From: UBA1563 sp041667115
Lineage (GTDB): Bacteria; Bacteroidota; Ignavibacteria; Ignavibacteriales; Ignavibacteriaceae
Reading direction: 5' to 3'
Length of the DNA: 31,064 nt
Assembly: GCA_041667115.1 (NCBI GenBank)
Contig: JBAYFO010000045.1
Location: 1 to 31,064 of the forward strand
Shown: positions 1-7,413 of the stretch, piece by piece
Numbering within the stretch: position 1 is the first letter of the stretch
Layout of the letters: the number at the start of each line of letters is the position of its first letter
Notes under the pieces: model-generated
What the model was told of the DNA's origin: nothing
The model's database searches: none
The model's input: only the letters and a program-made list of their open reading frames with translations
Position numbers and translations under genes: made by a program

Positions 1-120
1 AAACAGATTTATCGGGAAGTTTGTTTATTCCGCACCTTTAAATCTATTAGAAATAAACTATGTGTGTAGAAGTTTATTGAGTCTTAGTTTCGGACGCGGG
101 TTCGACTCCCGCCACCTCCA
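1..120 (+). ncRNA. ssrA: tmRNA (SsrA), 3' part only
   Basis: The 3' end of transfer-messenger RNA, which rescues stalled ribosomes. Visible are the TTTCGGAC sequence leading into the T arm, a T stem of five pairs (96-100 with 108-112) closing the loop TTCGACT (101-107), and the 3' acceptor strand CACCTCC (113-119) with discriminator A at 120. The following bases are CAA, so CCA is apparently not encoded. A perfect 8-pair hairpin (52-59 with 71-78) lies upstream of the T arm, in the pseudoknot/P2 region. The 5' tRNA-like half and the tag reading frame lie outside the window. The T-arm context matches tmRNA rather than an ordinary tRNA because no anticodon arm is found upstream. Confidence 0.88.
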
Positions 121-139
121 CAATTTCCTAACTGAGTTT

Positions 140-170
140 GTCTAAACTACTTTTGTAGTTTAGACTTTCT
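140..170 (+). terminator. Hairpin terminator of tmRNA
   Basis: A perfect 11-pair stem (140-150 with 155-165) closed by a TTTT loop is followed by a short T-rich run TTTCT. It starts 20 bases after the tmRNA 3' end, as expected for intrinsic termination of that transcript. The T tract is short, so termination may be partial. Confidence 0.7.
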
Positions 171-247
171 AAAAAATCTTTCTTACTTTCACCATTCCTT
201 TCACATTTTCCTTGAATAAAAATCAAGATTCACCTAAATTGTACCGT

Positions 248-1102
248 ATGAAAAAATATTCTTTTGTAAAAATGAATGGTGCAGGCAATGATTTTATTGT
301 CTTTGACAAAGAAGGCACTGCCGGATTGAACTTTTCTCCTTCATTTATAAAGAAATTGTGCGATAGAAGGTTCGGAATTGGCGGAGACGGAGTAATTACC
401 GTTTCCCAAAGCGATTCGCACGATTTTGAAATGGAATATTTTAATGCTGATGGAACCACCGGAACGCTTTGTGGAAATGGTGCAAGATGTGCAATTCAGT
501 TTGCAGCTGTTTCTGGCATTGTGAAAAGCAAATCGGTAAAATTTTTATCGAATGGTATTTCTTATTCAGGGAATTTGTTAGAAAATAATTTAGTTAGGTT
601 TAATTTGATAAGCCCGACTTCACTTAAGGAGAATTTTTCTCTTACGGTTTCGGGTGTTGAAATTAAAGCTAATTTTATTAACACCGGTTCTCCTCATGTT
701 GTTATTTTCATTGATGAGTTTTCGTTAAAGAAATCTGCCGGAGGTGGACAATTTGACTCGATCACGGATTTTCCAGTTTATCACGTTGGGAAAGAGATCC
801 GTTACTTAAAAGAATTTGCACCGGAAGGAACGAACGTAAATTTTCTTGAATTAAAAAATTCGCTTGTGCATATTCGTACTTATGAACGCGGTGTTGAGGA
901 TGAAACCTTAGCGTGCGGTACAGGTTCGGTTGCATCGGCAATCATTACTTTTTTACAAAAAAAAATTCCTCCTCCGATAGTCTTAAAGACAAAGGGAGGG
1001 GATGAGCTGACCGTCGATTTTTCGGCTGAAGGCGAATTAATTAAAAATGTTTCTCTTACCGGACCAGCAAAAATAAATTTCTCCGGTGAGTTTACATTAT
1101 AA
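248..1102 (+). CDS. dapF: Diaminopimelate epimerase
   Basis: Converts LL- to meso-diaminopimelate in the cytoplasm, the step before lysine and before the cross-linking residue of peptidoglycan. From the ATG at 248 the protein has 284 residues, close to the family norm of about 275. Both catalytic cysteines are present in their motifs: C75 in LCGNGARC and C223 in LACGTGS. The N-terminal MNGAGNDFIVFD motif and the GIGGDGV motif are also intact. The frame stays open upstream to a TTG at 212, but the extra 12 residues do not resemble the family, whose proteins begin just before the MNGAGNDF motif, so 248 is preferred. No clear Shine-Dalgarno site precedes it. It is followed after 18 bases by a small gene, probably co-transcribed. 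Confidence 0.96.
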   Translation: MKKYSFVKMNGAGNDFIVFDKEGTAGLNFSPSFIKKLCDRRFGIGGDGVITVSQSDSHDFEMEYFNADGTTGTLCGNGARCAIQFAAVSGIVKSKSVKFLSNGISYSGNLLENNLVRFNLISPTSLKENFSLTVSGVEIKANFINTGSPHVVIFIDEFSLKKSAGGGQFDSITDFPVYHVGKEIRYLKEFAPEGTNVNFLELKNSLVHIRTYERGVEDETLACGTGSVASAIITFLQKKIPPPIVLKTKGGDELTVDFSAEGELIKNVSLTGPAKINFSGEFTL

Positions 1103-1120
1103 CCAAATAGTGGAGACACA

Positions 1121-1420
1121 ATGGCCAAAGTTATATTTTCAATTCAGTACGAAGTTCAAAACGATAAAAGAGATGAATTTGTTAATTCTATTAAAGAATT
1201 AAAATCATTATTGAAATCTGATGGACTGGAGAGTTACTCTCTATTTGAAGGAAAAACAAAAAATCATTTTCAGGAAGTTTATCAGTTCACATCAAAAGAA
1301 GATTTCGATAATTTTGACGATGCTGAAAATGAAAGGGTTGATATCCTCATTTCAAAAATTGAAGACCTAAAAGAACCGAATTCAACTAAGTACAATACGT
1401 TGTACGAAGTTTCATTATAA
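1121..1420 (+). CDS. Small protein, possible dimeric alpha-beta barrel
   Basis: A 99-residue cytoplasmic protein with no signal peptide. The order strand (KVIFSIQYEV), helix (DEFVNSIKELKSLL), strand (SYSLFEGK), strand (HFQEVYQF), helix (EDFDNFDDAEN) resembles antibiotic-biosynthesis-monooxygenase-like or stress-responsive dimeric alpha-beta barrel proteins. That fold assignment is inferred from the pattern only, and no catalytic residue identifies a substrate. A GGAG-type site (GTGGAGACACAATGG) fits the ATG at 1121. It sits 18 bases after dapF and 13 bases before a TPR gene. Confidence 0.7.
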   Translation: MAKVIFSIQYEVQNDKRDEFVNSIKELKSLLKSDGLESYSLFEGKTKNHFQEVYQFTSKEDFDNFDDAENERVDILISKIEDLKEPNSTKYNTLYEVSL

Positions 1421-1433
1421 ATAAAAGAAGCTT

Positions 1434-2054
1434 ATGAAATTCAAATTTTCACCAGTTGTGGTTTATCCGGCAATTATGATTTTAGCCGCAGTTATCATTA
1501 TTCTTTTCTCAACTGACTTTTCTTCGAAGAAAAGTCAGCAATCGGTTCCGAGCGCCGGCCCAATTACTTCCGAAAAGATTCCCAATGATGACCTTCATAA
1601 AAATATGGGAAAAGGAACACCCCCTTCAAAAGATAATGTGATTGCAGGTATCAGACAGAAGATGGAAACCCTTAAAATCGAAGTTGAAAAAAACCCTAGT
1701 GATACTGCCAAGATTCGACAATATGCTGATCTTCTTAGCGAAGGACATGGGCAAGCTGAAGCGATTAAATATTATGAAATGATTTTGAAAAAAGGTCCAA
1801 AACGCACCGATATTTTGCAAGCGCTCGGATATCTCTATTACATGCAACAGAATTTGAACCAGGCAGAAACCTATGTGGCAAGAGCCTATGCGTTAGATAA
1901 AAATAATTTCCAGGCATTATTTAATTTAGGGGCAATCGCTGCTACAAAAGGGGATAATGAAAAGGCAAAAAAAATCTGGAACGAAATTATTGCTAAGCGA
2001 CCAAACACGGAGGTAGCAAAACTTGCACAGGATGGGATACGGCAACTTCAATAA
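1434..2054 (+). CDS. Membrane-anchored TPR protein
   Basis: A 206-residue protein with one N-terminal transmembrane segment (about residues 8-26, VVVYPAIMILAAVIIILF) and no cleavage site, followed by a polar linker and about three tetratricopeptide repeats (residues 80-200; for example ILQALGYLYYMQQNLNQAE and ALFNLGAIAATKGDNEKA). The topology suggests a periplasm-facing scaffold held in the inner membrane. It resembles the TPR half of CcmH/NrfG-like proteins, but no cytochrome-maturation genes are nearby, so no specific role is assigned. The start is 13 bases after the preceding gene. The linker-coding region contains a perfect 26-base palindrome, listed separately. Confidence 0.8.
   Translation: MKFKFSPVVVYPAIMILAAVIIILFSTDFSSKKSQQSVPSAGPITSEKIPNDDLHKNMGKGTPPSKDNVIAGIRQKMETLKIEVEKNPSDTAKIRQYADLLSEGHGQAEAIKYYEMILKKGPKRTDILQALGYLYYMQQNLNQAETYVARAYALDKNNFQALFNLGAIAATKGDNEKAKKIWNEIIAKRPNTEVAKLAQDGIRQLQ
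1513..1538. repeat. Perfect 26-base palindrome inside a gene
   Basis: Bases 1513-1525 are the exact reverse complement of 1526-1538; the centre is CTTCGAAG. It lies in the juxtamembrane linker of the TPR gene (encoding about TDFSSKKSQ). In mRNA it would form an 11-pair hairpin with a TCGA loop. It is neither a terminator (no T tract) nor in an intergenic region. Confidence 0.8.
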
Positions 2055-2093
2055 AAATATTCTTTGTTGAATTTAGCATTACTCTTGCATAAG

Positions 2094-2122
2094 TTTACAA
2101 TGTAAGGTTCTATTACTATATT
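2094..2122 (+). promoter_or_regulatory. Putative sigma-70-type promoter of the barrel gene
   Basis: TTTACA (2094-2099) and TATATT (2117-2122), each 5 of 6 to consensus, are separated by exactly 17 bases. They lie in the 94-base gap in front of the outer-membrane protein gene, about 26 bases before its ATG and just before a GGAGAG ribosome site (2139-2144). Read by pattern only. Confidence 0.5.
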
Positions 2123-2148
2123 TCTTAAAATATCATTTGGAGAGTATT

Positions 2149-3390
2149 ATGCTTAAATTTCTTTTTTCAATCGTTCTTCTCGCCTCTTTCCTTTCAGTAG
2201 CTCAAGAAAGTAGTTCAGACAAGCAAAGTTTTGATCGTTCAGGCGGTTATGCAAGAGTTCAAAGTTTAGGCAACAATCCTTATCTTGTTGACCCTGAAAA
2301 CATGAAAACAAATCCTGCGTATGCTGCATATTATCAAAATTTTCTCTGGGGAGATTTAGGTTCAAGTGCAATTACTGACGATAATGGAGTAGGACAATTT
2401 GCGGGATTCTCTTTAAAAATAACCCCGGCGATCACAATCGGTGGGTTATTAACCCGGAAAGATTTTCAATCATATTCTATCGGATTACTAGACCCGGCTC
2501 GTGCTGTTTGGACAGTAAACAGTATTGTTGGCGCACCGACAGATGTTGTTACACATCTCGATAATAATCTGGAATTATTTGGCTCACTTAAGTTAGGGAA
2601 TATGATTTTAGGTTTAGGAGCTGCATATGCTTCTACAACTAACAAATATACGCCGGCTACAGGAAGCGGGGATGAAGGTTCTGCCTCTCAATTCGGATTA
2701 AACGGAGGTTTAATTCTTGAAGTTAGTCAAGACCTTGATGTTGATGCAGATGTTTCTCTTATATTTCCGAGTGCATCGTATACCCCCGGAACCGGAAGTA
2801 AAACCGCTTCTTCCAATACGTTGATATTGATTGATGGACGTGCTTTTTATAAAATAAATTCAAAACTTACATTTGTTCCGCTTGTTAATTTTGGAACAAT
2901 CTCAGGCTCAGTTGATGCTGGAGGAAAGACAAACGATCTCCCTTCAACAACAATGTTTGGCGTTGGGTTCGGAATTAATTACCGTGCCGGAGATTTCTTA
3001 CTTGCCGGCGGTCCATCGTTTATGTATACGAAAACAACGGACCCTTCAATTCCTAATATTAGCCCGGAAACTTCAAATTCATCTTTTGAATTCCCAGTAT
3101 GGAACCTTGGAGCTGAATGGAATTTAACAAGTTGGTTTATCGCCCGCTTTGGATATGTTGCTTCAACTTCCAGCGATACCTGGCAAAATGCAGTTTCTGC
3201 AACCAAAACAGATGAATATACAAGAACTACTTTTGGTCCCAAAGATGGTGCGACTTTAGGTATTGGATTACGTTTTGGTCAATTTGGTTTAGACGCAACA
3301 GTTAATGAAGAAATTTTACGTCAAGGATTAAACAACATTGGCGGCGGAAAAGCTACATTGGCTTATATTTCTGCAAGTTACGCTTTCTAA
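2149..3390 (+). CDS. Outer-membrane beta-barrel protein of unknown function
   Basis: A 413-residue exported protein. Residues 1-18 (MLKFLFSIVLLASFLSVAQ) are a signal peptide ending near VAQ-ES. The mature N-terminus carries an NPAYA motif (compare the NPA element of PorV/FadL-like barrels of Bacteroidota). The rest is many alternating amphipathic, glycine- and aromatic-rich strands, and the chain ends in an aromatic residue (ASYAF), as is typical for BAM-inserted barrels. The frame is open from a TTG at 2137, but the ATG at 2149 has GGAGAG six bases upstream and begins directly with the signal peptide. It has its own candidate promoter and a strong terminator, so it looks monocistronic. The substrate is unknown. 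Confidence 0.82.
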   Translation: MLKFLFSIVLLASFLSVAQESSSDKQSFDRSGGYARVQSLGNNPYLVDPENMKTNPAYAAYYQNFLWGDLGSSAITDDNGVGQFAGFSLKITPAITIGGLLTRKDFQSYSIGLLDPARAVWTVNSIVGAPTDVVTHLDNNLELFGSLKLGNMILGLGAAYASTTNKYTPATGSGDEGSASQFGLNGGLILEVSQDLDVDADVSLIFPSASYTPGTGSKTASSNTLILIDGRAFYKINSKLTFVPLVNFGTISGSVDAGGKTNDLPSTTMFGVGFGINYRAGDFLLAGGPSFMYTKTTDPSIPNISPETSNSSFEFPVWNLGAEWNLTSWFIARFGYVASTSSDTWQNAVSATKTDEYTRTTFGPKDGATLGIGLRFGQFGLDATVNEEILRQGLNNIGGGKATLAYISASYAF

Positions 3391-3404
3391 TTTTTTATTG
3401 TTTT

Positions 3405-3442
3405 CGTAGCACAGAATACTATTCTGTGCTACGGACTTTTTT
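3405..3442 (+). terminator. Rho-independent terminator after the barrel gene
   Basis: A perfect 13-pair stem (3405-3417 with 3421-3433) with a 3-base ACT loop is followed by GAC and six T (3437-3442). It begins 15 bases after the stop codon. Confidence 0.9.
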
Positions 3443-3532
3443 GAATATAATTTTTTCTTCCATTCAATTTGCTTTTCAGTTTTATCTTTTCCTAATTCTC
3501 TCTATTTTGTACCGTAATAAATTTGAAAGAAA

Positions 3533-4579
3533 ATGAACGAATACGTCGGCGCAGTACATGTCCACTCAGTTTTTTCTGATGGTTCCGGTGAAGTGGAGCA
3601 AATTGCTTCTTTAGCGGATGAATGTGAATTGGATTTTTTAATTTTAACCGATCACAATACACTTCGCGCATTGCACGATGGCTTCGAGCAGTTCTATGGT
3701 AAAACTCTTTTGTTAGTTGGATGCGAACTCAATGATAAAGAGAATAAAAATCACTATCTGGCATTAGGTATTAACGAAACTTTTTCAACCCGTTTACCGG
3801 CAAAAGAATATGTAAAAAAGGTTAAAGATGCAGACGGAATAGGCTTTTTAGCCCATCCCCACGAAAAACGTGATTTTATGAAAGAACATCCCCCTTATCC
3901 CTGGACTGAGTGGGAGAGTACCGATTTCACGGGAATCGAAATTTGGAATCATATGTCTGAGTGGATGGAAAATCTTACAGAACAGAACAAATATCAATCT
4001 TTTCTGCATCCATTAAAATCAATTAGCCATCCTCCTGTAGAAACATTGCGTGTCTGGGATGAGCTTTCAATTGAAAGAAAAGTGGTAGGAATTGGCGGAA
4101 TTGACGCTCATGCCCACAAAGTAAATCTCCTCGGTTTTTTTGAAGTTGAGGTTTTCCCGTATAAAGTCTTGTTCAAGTCAATTAGAACTCATATTTTAAC
4201 AGAGCAGAAAATTGAAATTAGCAGAGATCCTTCTTCAGTGGAAAAAGCAAAGAGGATAGTGATAGAATCTCTCCGCGAAGGAAATTGTTTCGTTTCCAAT
4301 TATTATCATGGAGACGCAACGGGATTTCGTTTTTTTGCGGAATTCGGAGATAAAAAGATACAGATGGGCGAAGAAATCCTTTGTGAAGACCCGGTGACGT
4401 TAAACGTCTATTTACCGGGGAGATTTGCAGAGATTCGTTTGATCCACAACGGAAGACCGGTTGAAACACTTCAGAATGTTGAAGCTAAATTTATTGTGAG
4501 CGAAAAAGGTGTTTACCGGATAGAAGTTTTTTTAGATTCCCATGCTTGGATTTTCTCAAATCATATTAGAATTAAATAG
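3533..4579 (+). CDS. PHP-domain metal-dependent phosphoesterase
   Basis: A 348-residue cytoplasmic protein. The PHP metal-binding motifs are present in order: HVHSVFSDG (residues 9-17), a TDHN motif near residue 41, the conserved glutamate of GCEL near 61, H-P-H (AHPHEKR, near 107), and a late D-x-H in GGIDAHAH (near 195). These proteins are metal-dependent hydrolases of phosphate esters; many act on nucleotides or small phosphomonoesters, and the substrate here is unknown. The C-terminal 100 residues (after about 245) look like a beta-sandwich, as in CehA/McbA-type members of the superfamily. It is not a polymerase PHP domain because no DnaE/PolX region is attached. It follows a strong terminator and therefore should have its own promoter in 3443-3532; none is convincing. 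Confidence 0.85.
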   Translation: MNEYVGAVHVHSVFSDGSGEVEQIASLADECELDFLILTDHNTLRALHDGFEQFYGKTLLLVGCELNDKENKNHYLALGINETFSTRLPAKEYVKKVKDADGIGFLAHPHEKRDFMKEHPPYPWTEWESTDFTGIEIWNHMSEWMENLTEQNKYQSFLHPLKSISHPPVETLRVWDELSIERKVVGIGGIDAHAHKVNLLGFFEVEVFPYKVLFKSIRTHILTEQKIEISRDPSSVEKAKRIVIESLREGNCFVSNYYHGDATGFRFFAEFGDKKIQMGEEILCEDPVTLNVYLPGRFAEIRLIHNGRPVETLQNVEAKFIVSEKGVYRIEVFLDSHAWIFSNHIRIK

Positions 4580-4581
4580 TA

Positions 4582-4637
4582 GTAGAAAGCGGCAAGTAGA
4601 AAGTAACAAGCTAATCCTTTCCACTTTTTACTTTCTC
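4582..4637 (+). repeat. Heptanucleotide repeat array with inverted second half
   Basis: Three bases after the PHP gene stop, the sequence reads in exact 7-base steps: GTAGAAA, GCGGCAA, GTAGAAA, GTAACAA, GCTAATC, then CTTTCCA, CTTTTTA, CTTTCTC. The last three are reverse complements of the same GTNGAAA-like unit. An exact 8-base inverted repeat (4598-4605 with 4629-4636) lies within it, so the transcript could fold into a hairpin. Confidence 0.8.
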
Positions 4638-4650
4638 CGCCTTCGGCGGA
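4636..4650 (+). repeat. Small GC-rich hairpin
   Basis: TCCGCC and GGCGGA form a 6-pair stem with loop TTC, next to the heptad array. It is followed by TTAAATAAAA rather than a T tract, so it is only a weak terminator candidate. Confidence 0.5.
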
Positions 4651-4688
4651 TTAAATAAAAGATACCAAATCATTTATCGGAGTTACGA

Positions 4689-5375
4689 ATGTTAACAAAA
4701 AGAAAAAAGTTATCCCGCAAAGAAATTAAAGAAGATGGTCTTATAACTTTTTATTATAAAATAGTAGGTTTGTATGGAACCTATAAACAGAATTTTTTAT
4801 ATGGCGGAATCGCCGTAATTGTTTTAGCCGCGGCAGCATTTTTTTATGTTCAGCAAAGAAATAGTAATAACGAAAGAGCAAATATTGAACTTTCGCGTGT
4901 TATCCCGGTATTCGATTCCGGTATGTATTTAGAAGCCATTCAAGGAAATCCGGCTGCAAAGGTTATGGGGTTAAAAAAAATTGTTGCTGAGTACGGTAAC
5001 TCTGAAAATGGTGAAATCGCAAAGGTTTATCTTGCCAACGCTTACTCTTATCTTGGCAAAGTTGATGATGCATTAAAAAATTATGAAGATTACAGCGGTA
5101 GTAATGTTCTTTTTAAAGCTGCAGCATTTGCCGGCGAAGCCGCTTGTTACGAATCGAAAAATGATAACGAAAAAGCTGCTGAACTGTACCGCAAGGCAAG
5201 TTCGGTTTCGGAAGAAAATGCTCTCAATCCCCAATACTTGCTTTTTTCCGGCATCAACTTAATTAAAGCAAAAAAGATCGGTGAAGCAAAAGAGATTTTA
5301 GAAAGAATAAAAAAGGATTTTCCAACCTCAACCTCAGGAAGAGAAGTTGATCGTTATTTGGCTCAAGTAGAATAA
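4689..5375 (+). CDS. YfgM-like TPR inner-membrane protein
   Basis: A 228-residue protein with a basic cytoplasmic N-terminus (about 35 residues), one transmembrane helix (about 39-54, YGGIAVIVLAAAAFFYV) and a periplasmic TPR region (about 75-225, including EIAKVYLANAYSYLGK and AAAFAGEAACYESKND). Length and topology match the YfgM/TPR_21 family, some members of which assist SecYEG and periplasmic chaperones; that role is inferred by architecture only. A CGGAG site lies a few bases upstream of the ATG. The gene stands alone and is bracketed by heptad repeat arrays immediately before (4582-4637) and after it (5378-5461). Confidence 0.78.
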   Translation: MLTKRKKLSRKEIKEDGLITFYYKIVGLYGTYKQNFLYGGIAVIVLAAAAFFYVQQRNSNNERANIELSRVIPVFDSGMYLEAIQGNPAAKVMGLKKIVAEYGNSENGEIAKVYLANAYSYLGKVDDALKNYEDYSGSNVLFKAAAFAGEAACYESKNDNEKAAELYRKASSVSEENALNPQYLLFSGINLIKAKKIGEAKEILERIKKDFPTSTSGREVDRYLAQVE

Positions 5376-5377
5376 TA

Positions 5378-5461
5378 GCGGAAAGTAACAAAGAGAAAGT
5401 TTCAAGTAGAAAGTAATAAGTTTTTTCTTTCCACTTTTCTCTTTCTGCTTTCAACTTAAGT
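5378..5461 (+). repeat. Heptanucleotide repeat array able to form a long hairpin
   Basis: Starting three bases after the TPR stop codon, twelve consecutive 7-base units can be read without a phase break: GCGGAAA, GTAACAA, AGAGAAA, GTTTCAA, GTAGAAA, GTAATAA, GTTTTTT, then CTTTCCA, CTTTTCT, CTTTCTG, CTTTCAA, CTTAAGT. The second group is the reverse complement of the first type. Left segment 5391-5400 pairs with 5433-5443 with one bulge, and GAAAG at 5381-5385 pairs with CTTTC at 5448-5452, giving an imperfect hairpin across nearly the whole array. The rest of the gap to accB (5462-5571) holds AT-rich sequence with no promoter I can support. Confidence 0.82.
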
Positions 5462-5571
5462 AGTTGAATTTTTAAAATTTGATTTTTCTGAATTTAGAGA
5501 TAGATCAAGTACGTTAGACAAGTTAAATTTTAAAGTGCAAAAAAAGATCATGCAATAATGAAGGAACCGAA

Positions 5572-6033
5572 ATGGATTTTAATCTCATAAAAAAATATGT
5601 AAAACTGATTGAAGAAAGTAATATTTCCGAACTTGAAATTGAACAAGATAACTCACGAATAAAGATTTCTAAAAAAGCTGAATCCCCTTCAAATACACAG
5701 CATTATGCAACCGTACAGAATCCTCCTTCAGCAGTTATTGCTGAAGCCCCGAAGTTGGAAATTCAGCAACCCAAAGAGGAAAAAAATTCAAAAATTAAAG
5801 AAATTAAATCACCAATTGTCGGAACATTTTACCGTGCACCGGGACCCGATGCCGATCCGTACGTTAAAGTAGGTGATACTATTTCTGCCGGAACGGTTTT
5901 ATGCATTATTGAAGCCATGAAACTGATGAACGAAATTGAATCGGACATCACCGGGAAAATTGTTAAAATTTTAGTGGAAAACGGAAAACCAGTCGAATAT
6001 AATCAACCATTAATGCTTATTGAAGCCGACTAA
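5572..6033 (+). CDS. accB: Biotin carboxyl carrier protein of acetyl-CoA carboxylase
   Basis: Carries the biotin that shuttles CO2 from biotin carboxylase to the carboxyltransferase in the first step of fatty-acid synthesis. The 153 residues show the usual layout: an N-terminal helix (MDFNLIKKYVKLIEES), a flexible linker rich in S, P, E and K (about 35-75) and a C-terminal biotinyl domain (78-153). The biotin-accepting lysine is K117 in EAMKLMNE. The GTFYRAPGPDADPYV segment with its thumb-type extension is typical of AccB rather than of other biotinyl proteins. AAGGA precedes the ATG. accC follows after 18 bases, the standard accBC pairing. Confidence 0.96.
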   Translation: MDFNLIKKYVKLIEESNISELEIEQDNSRIKISKKAESPSNTQHYATVQNPPSAVIAEAPKLEIQQPKEEKNSKIKEIKSPIVGTFYRAPGPDADPYVKVGDTISAGTVLCIIEAMKLMNEIESDITGKIVKILVENGKPVEYNQPLMLIEAD

Positions 6034-6051
6034 AAAGATTCTGAGGATGCA

Positions 6052-7401
6052 TTGTTTAAAAAAATATTGATAGCGAACAGAGGAGAAATTGCTCTTCGGA
6101 TTATAAGAACTTGTAAAGAATTAGGAATTAAAACCGTTGCCGTTTATTCTGAAGCTGATAAGAATTCCCTTCACGTAACCTTTGCTGATGAAGCGGTTTG
6201 TATTGGCCCGGCATTAAGCAAAGATAGTTATCTTAAAATCCCGGTAATCATTTCAGCCGCACAAATAACAGGTGCTGAAGCTATTCATCCCGGGTACGGA
6301 TTCCTTGCCGAAAATGCAAACTTTTCGGAAATTTGTAGTGAATCGGGAATAAAGTTTATTGGACCATCGCCCGAAATGATCAACTTGATGGGGAACAAAG
6401 CTAACGCCAAGGAAACCATGCGAAGAAATGGCGTTCCTGTTATTCCCGGCAGTGATGGGGTTGTTACCAATGCAACAGATGGAAAAGCGATTGCTACTGA
6501 GATAGGATTCCCGGTTATTATTAAAGCATCTGCAGGCGGCGGAGGCAAGGGAATGCGCATTGTTCAAGATGAATCTGAATTTGAAAATGCGTTTCAAACC
6601 GCAAGTTCGGAAGCGGTAGCCTCTTTCGGGAACGGCGAAGTTTATATTGAAAAATATCTCGAGAATCCACGTCATATTGAATTCCAGATTATGGGAGATC
6701 AATTTGGAAATGTCTATCATTATGGTGAACGTGACTGCTCAATTCAAAGACGGCATCAAAAATTAATTGAAGAATCCCCTTCACCAATTATGGATCCGGA
6801 ACTTAGAAAAAGGATGGGAGAAGCCGCCGTACTTGGAGCAAAATCAGTCAATTACGAAGGCGCCGGAACGATCGAATGCCTTGTTGATAAATATAAGAAT
6901 TTTTATTTCATGGAAATGAATACAAGAATTCAAGTTGAACATCCCGTTACCGAAGCGGTTAATCAGGTTGATCTGATTCGTCAACAGATTTTAGTTGCTG
7001 CCGGAGAAAAGATAGCAACGTTGCCGAAAGATCCAATAGGTCATGCAATTGAGTTTAGGATAAATGCCGAAGACCCTGAAAAAGGTTTTCGTCCCAACCC
7101 CGGTAAAATTGAATCGCTTCATTTTCCGGGCGGGTTTGGTATTCGGGTGGATTCGCACGTTTATCAATCGTATGTAATTCCGCCTCATTATGATTCCCTT
7201 TTAGCAAAACTCATTGTCTGGGGAACTGACCGGAAAATTGCAATCAATAGGGCAAGACGTGCGATGGAAGAATTTACGGTTGAAGGAATTAAAACGACGA
7301 TCCCTTTTCATCTTGAAGTTCTGGAAAATGAACAGTTTATCAACGGAAATTTTGATACGTCGTTTTTAGATAATTTTTTAAAAGAAAAAAACAATCATTA
7401 A
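6052..7401 (+). CDS. accC: Biotin carboxylase of acetyl-CoA carboxylase
   Basis: ATP-dependent carboxylation of the biotin on AccB, in the cytoplasm. The 449 residues match the family length of about 450. The N-terminal MFKKILIANRGEIALRI is canonical, and the ATP-grasp glycine loop (KASAGGGGKGMR, near 160-171), EKYLENPRHIEFQ, the GERDCSIQRRHQK motif and the MNTRIQVEHPVTE motif carrying catalytic residues are all intact. The start is TTG: an ATG at 6047 is out of frame, the preceding GAGGAT (6043-6048) is correctly placed, and the protein begins exactly where the family begins. It lies between accB and gcvH with gaps of 18 and 12 bases, so the three are probably co-transcribed. Confidence 0.97.
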   Translation: MFKKILIANRGEIALRIIRTCKELGIKTVAVYSEADKNSLHVTFADEAVCIGPALSKDSYLKIPVIISAAQITGAEAIHPGYGFLAENANFSEICSESGIKFIGPSPEMINLMGNKANAKETMRRNGVPVIPGSDGVVTNATDGKAIATEIGFPVIIKASAGGGGKGMRIVQDESEFENAFQTASSEAVASFGNGEVYIEKYLENPRHIEFQIMGDQFGNVYHYGERDCSIQRRHQKLIEESPSPIMDPELRKRMGEAAVLGAKSVNYEGAGTIECLVDKYKNFYFMEMNTRIQVEHPVTEAVNQVDLIRQQILVAAGEKIATLPKDPIGHAIEFRINAEDPEKGFRPNPGKIESLHFPGGFGIRVDSHVYQSYVIPPHYDSLLAKLIVWGTDRKIAINRARRAMEEFTVEGIKTTIPFHLEVLENEQFINGNFDTSFLDNFLKEKNNH

Positions 7402-7413
7402 CAGAGGAATTTT

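Noticed and set aside
3533..4579. Histidinol phosphatase or polymerase PHP domain
   Set aside because: The C-terminal domain and context do not match HisK, and no polymerase region is attached; only the PHP superfamily is supported.
4689..5461. Insertion sequence or integron cassette between repeats
   Set aside because: There is no transposase, integrase or terminal duplication; the flanking repeats are degenerate heptads and not IS ends.
6253..6720. A 155-codon minus-strand open frame opposite accC
   Set aside because: It lies entirely inside the well-conserved accC gene and has no family features; it is a shadow frame.
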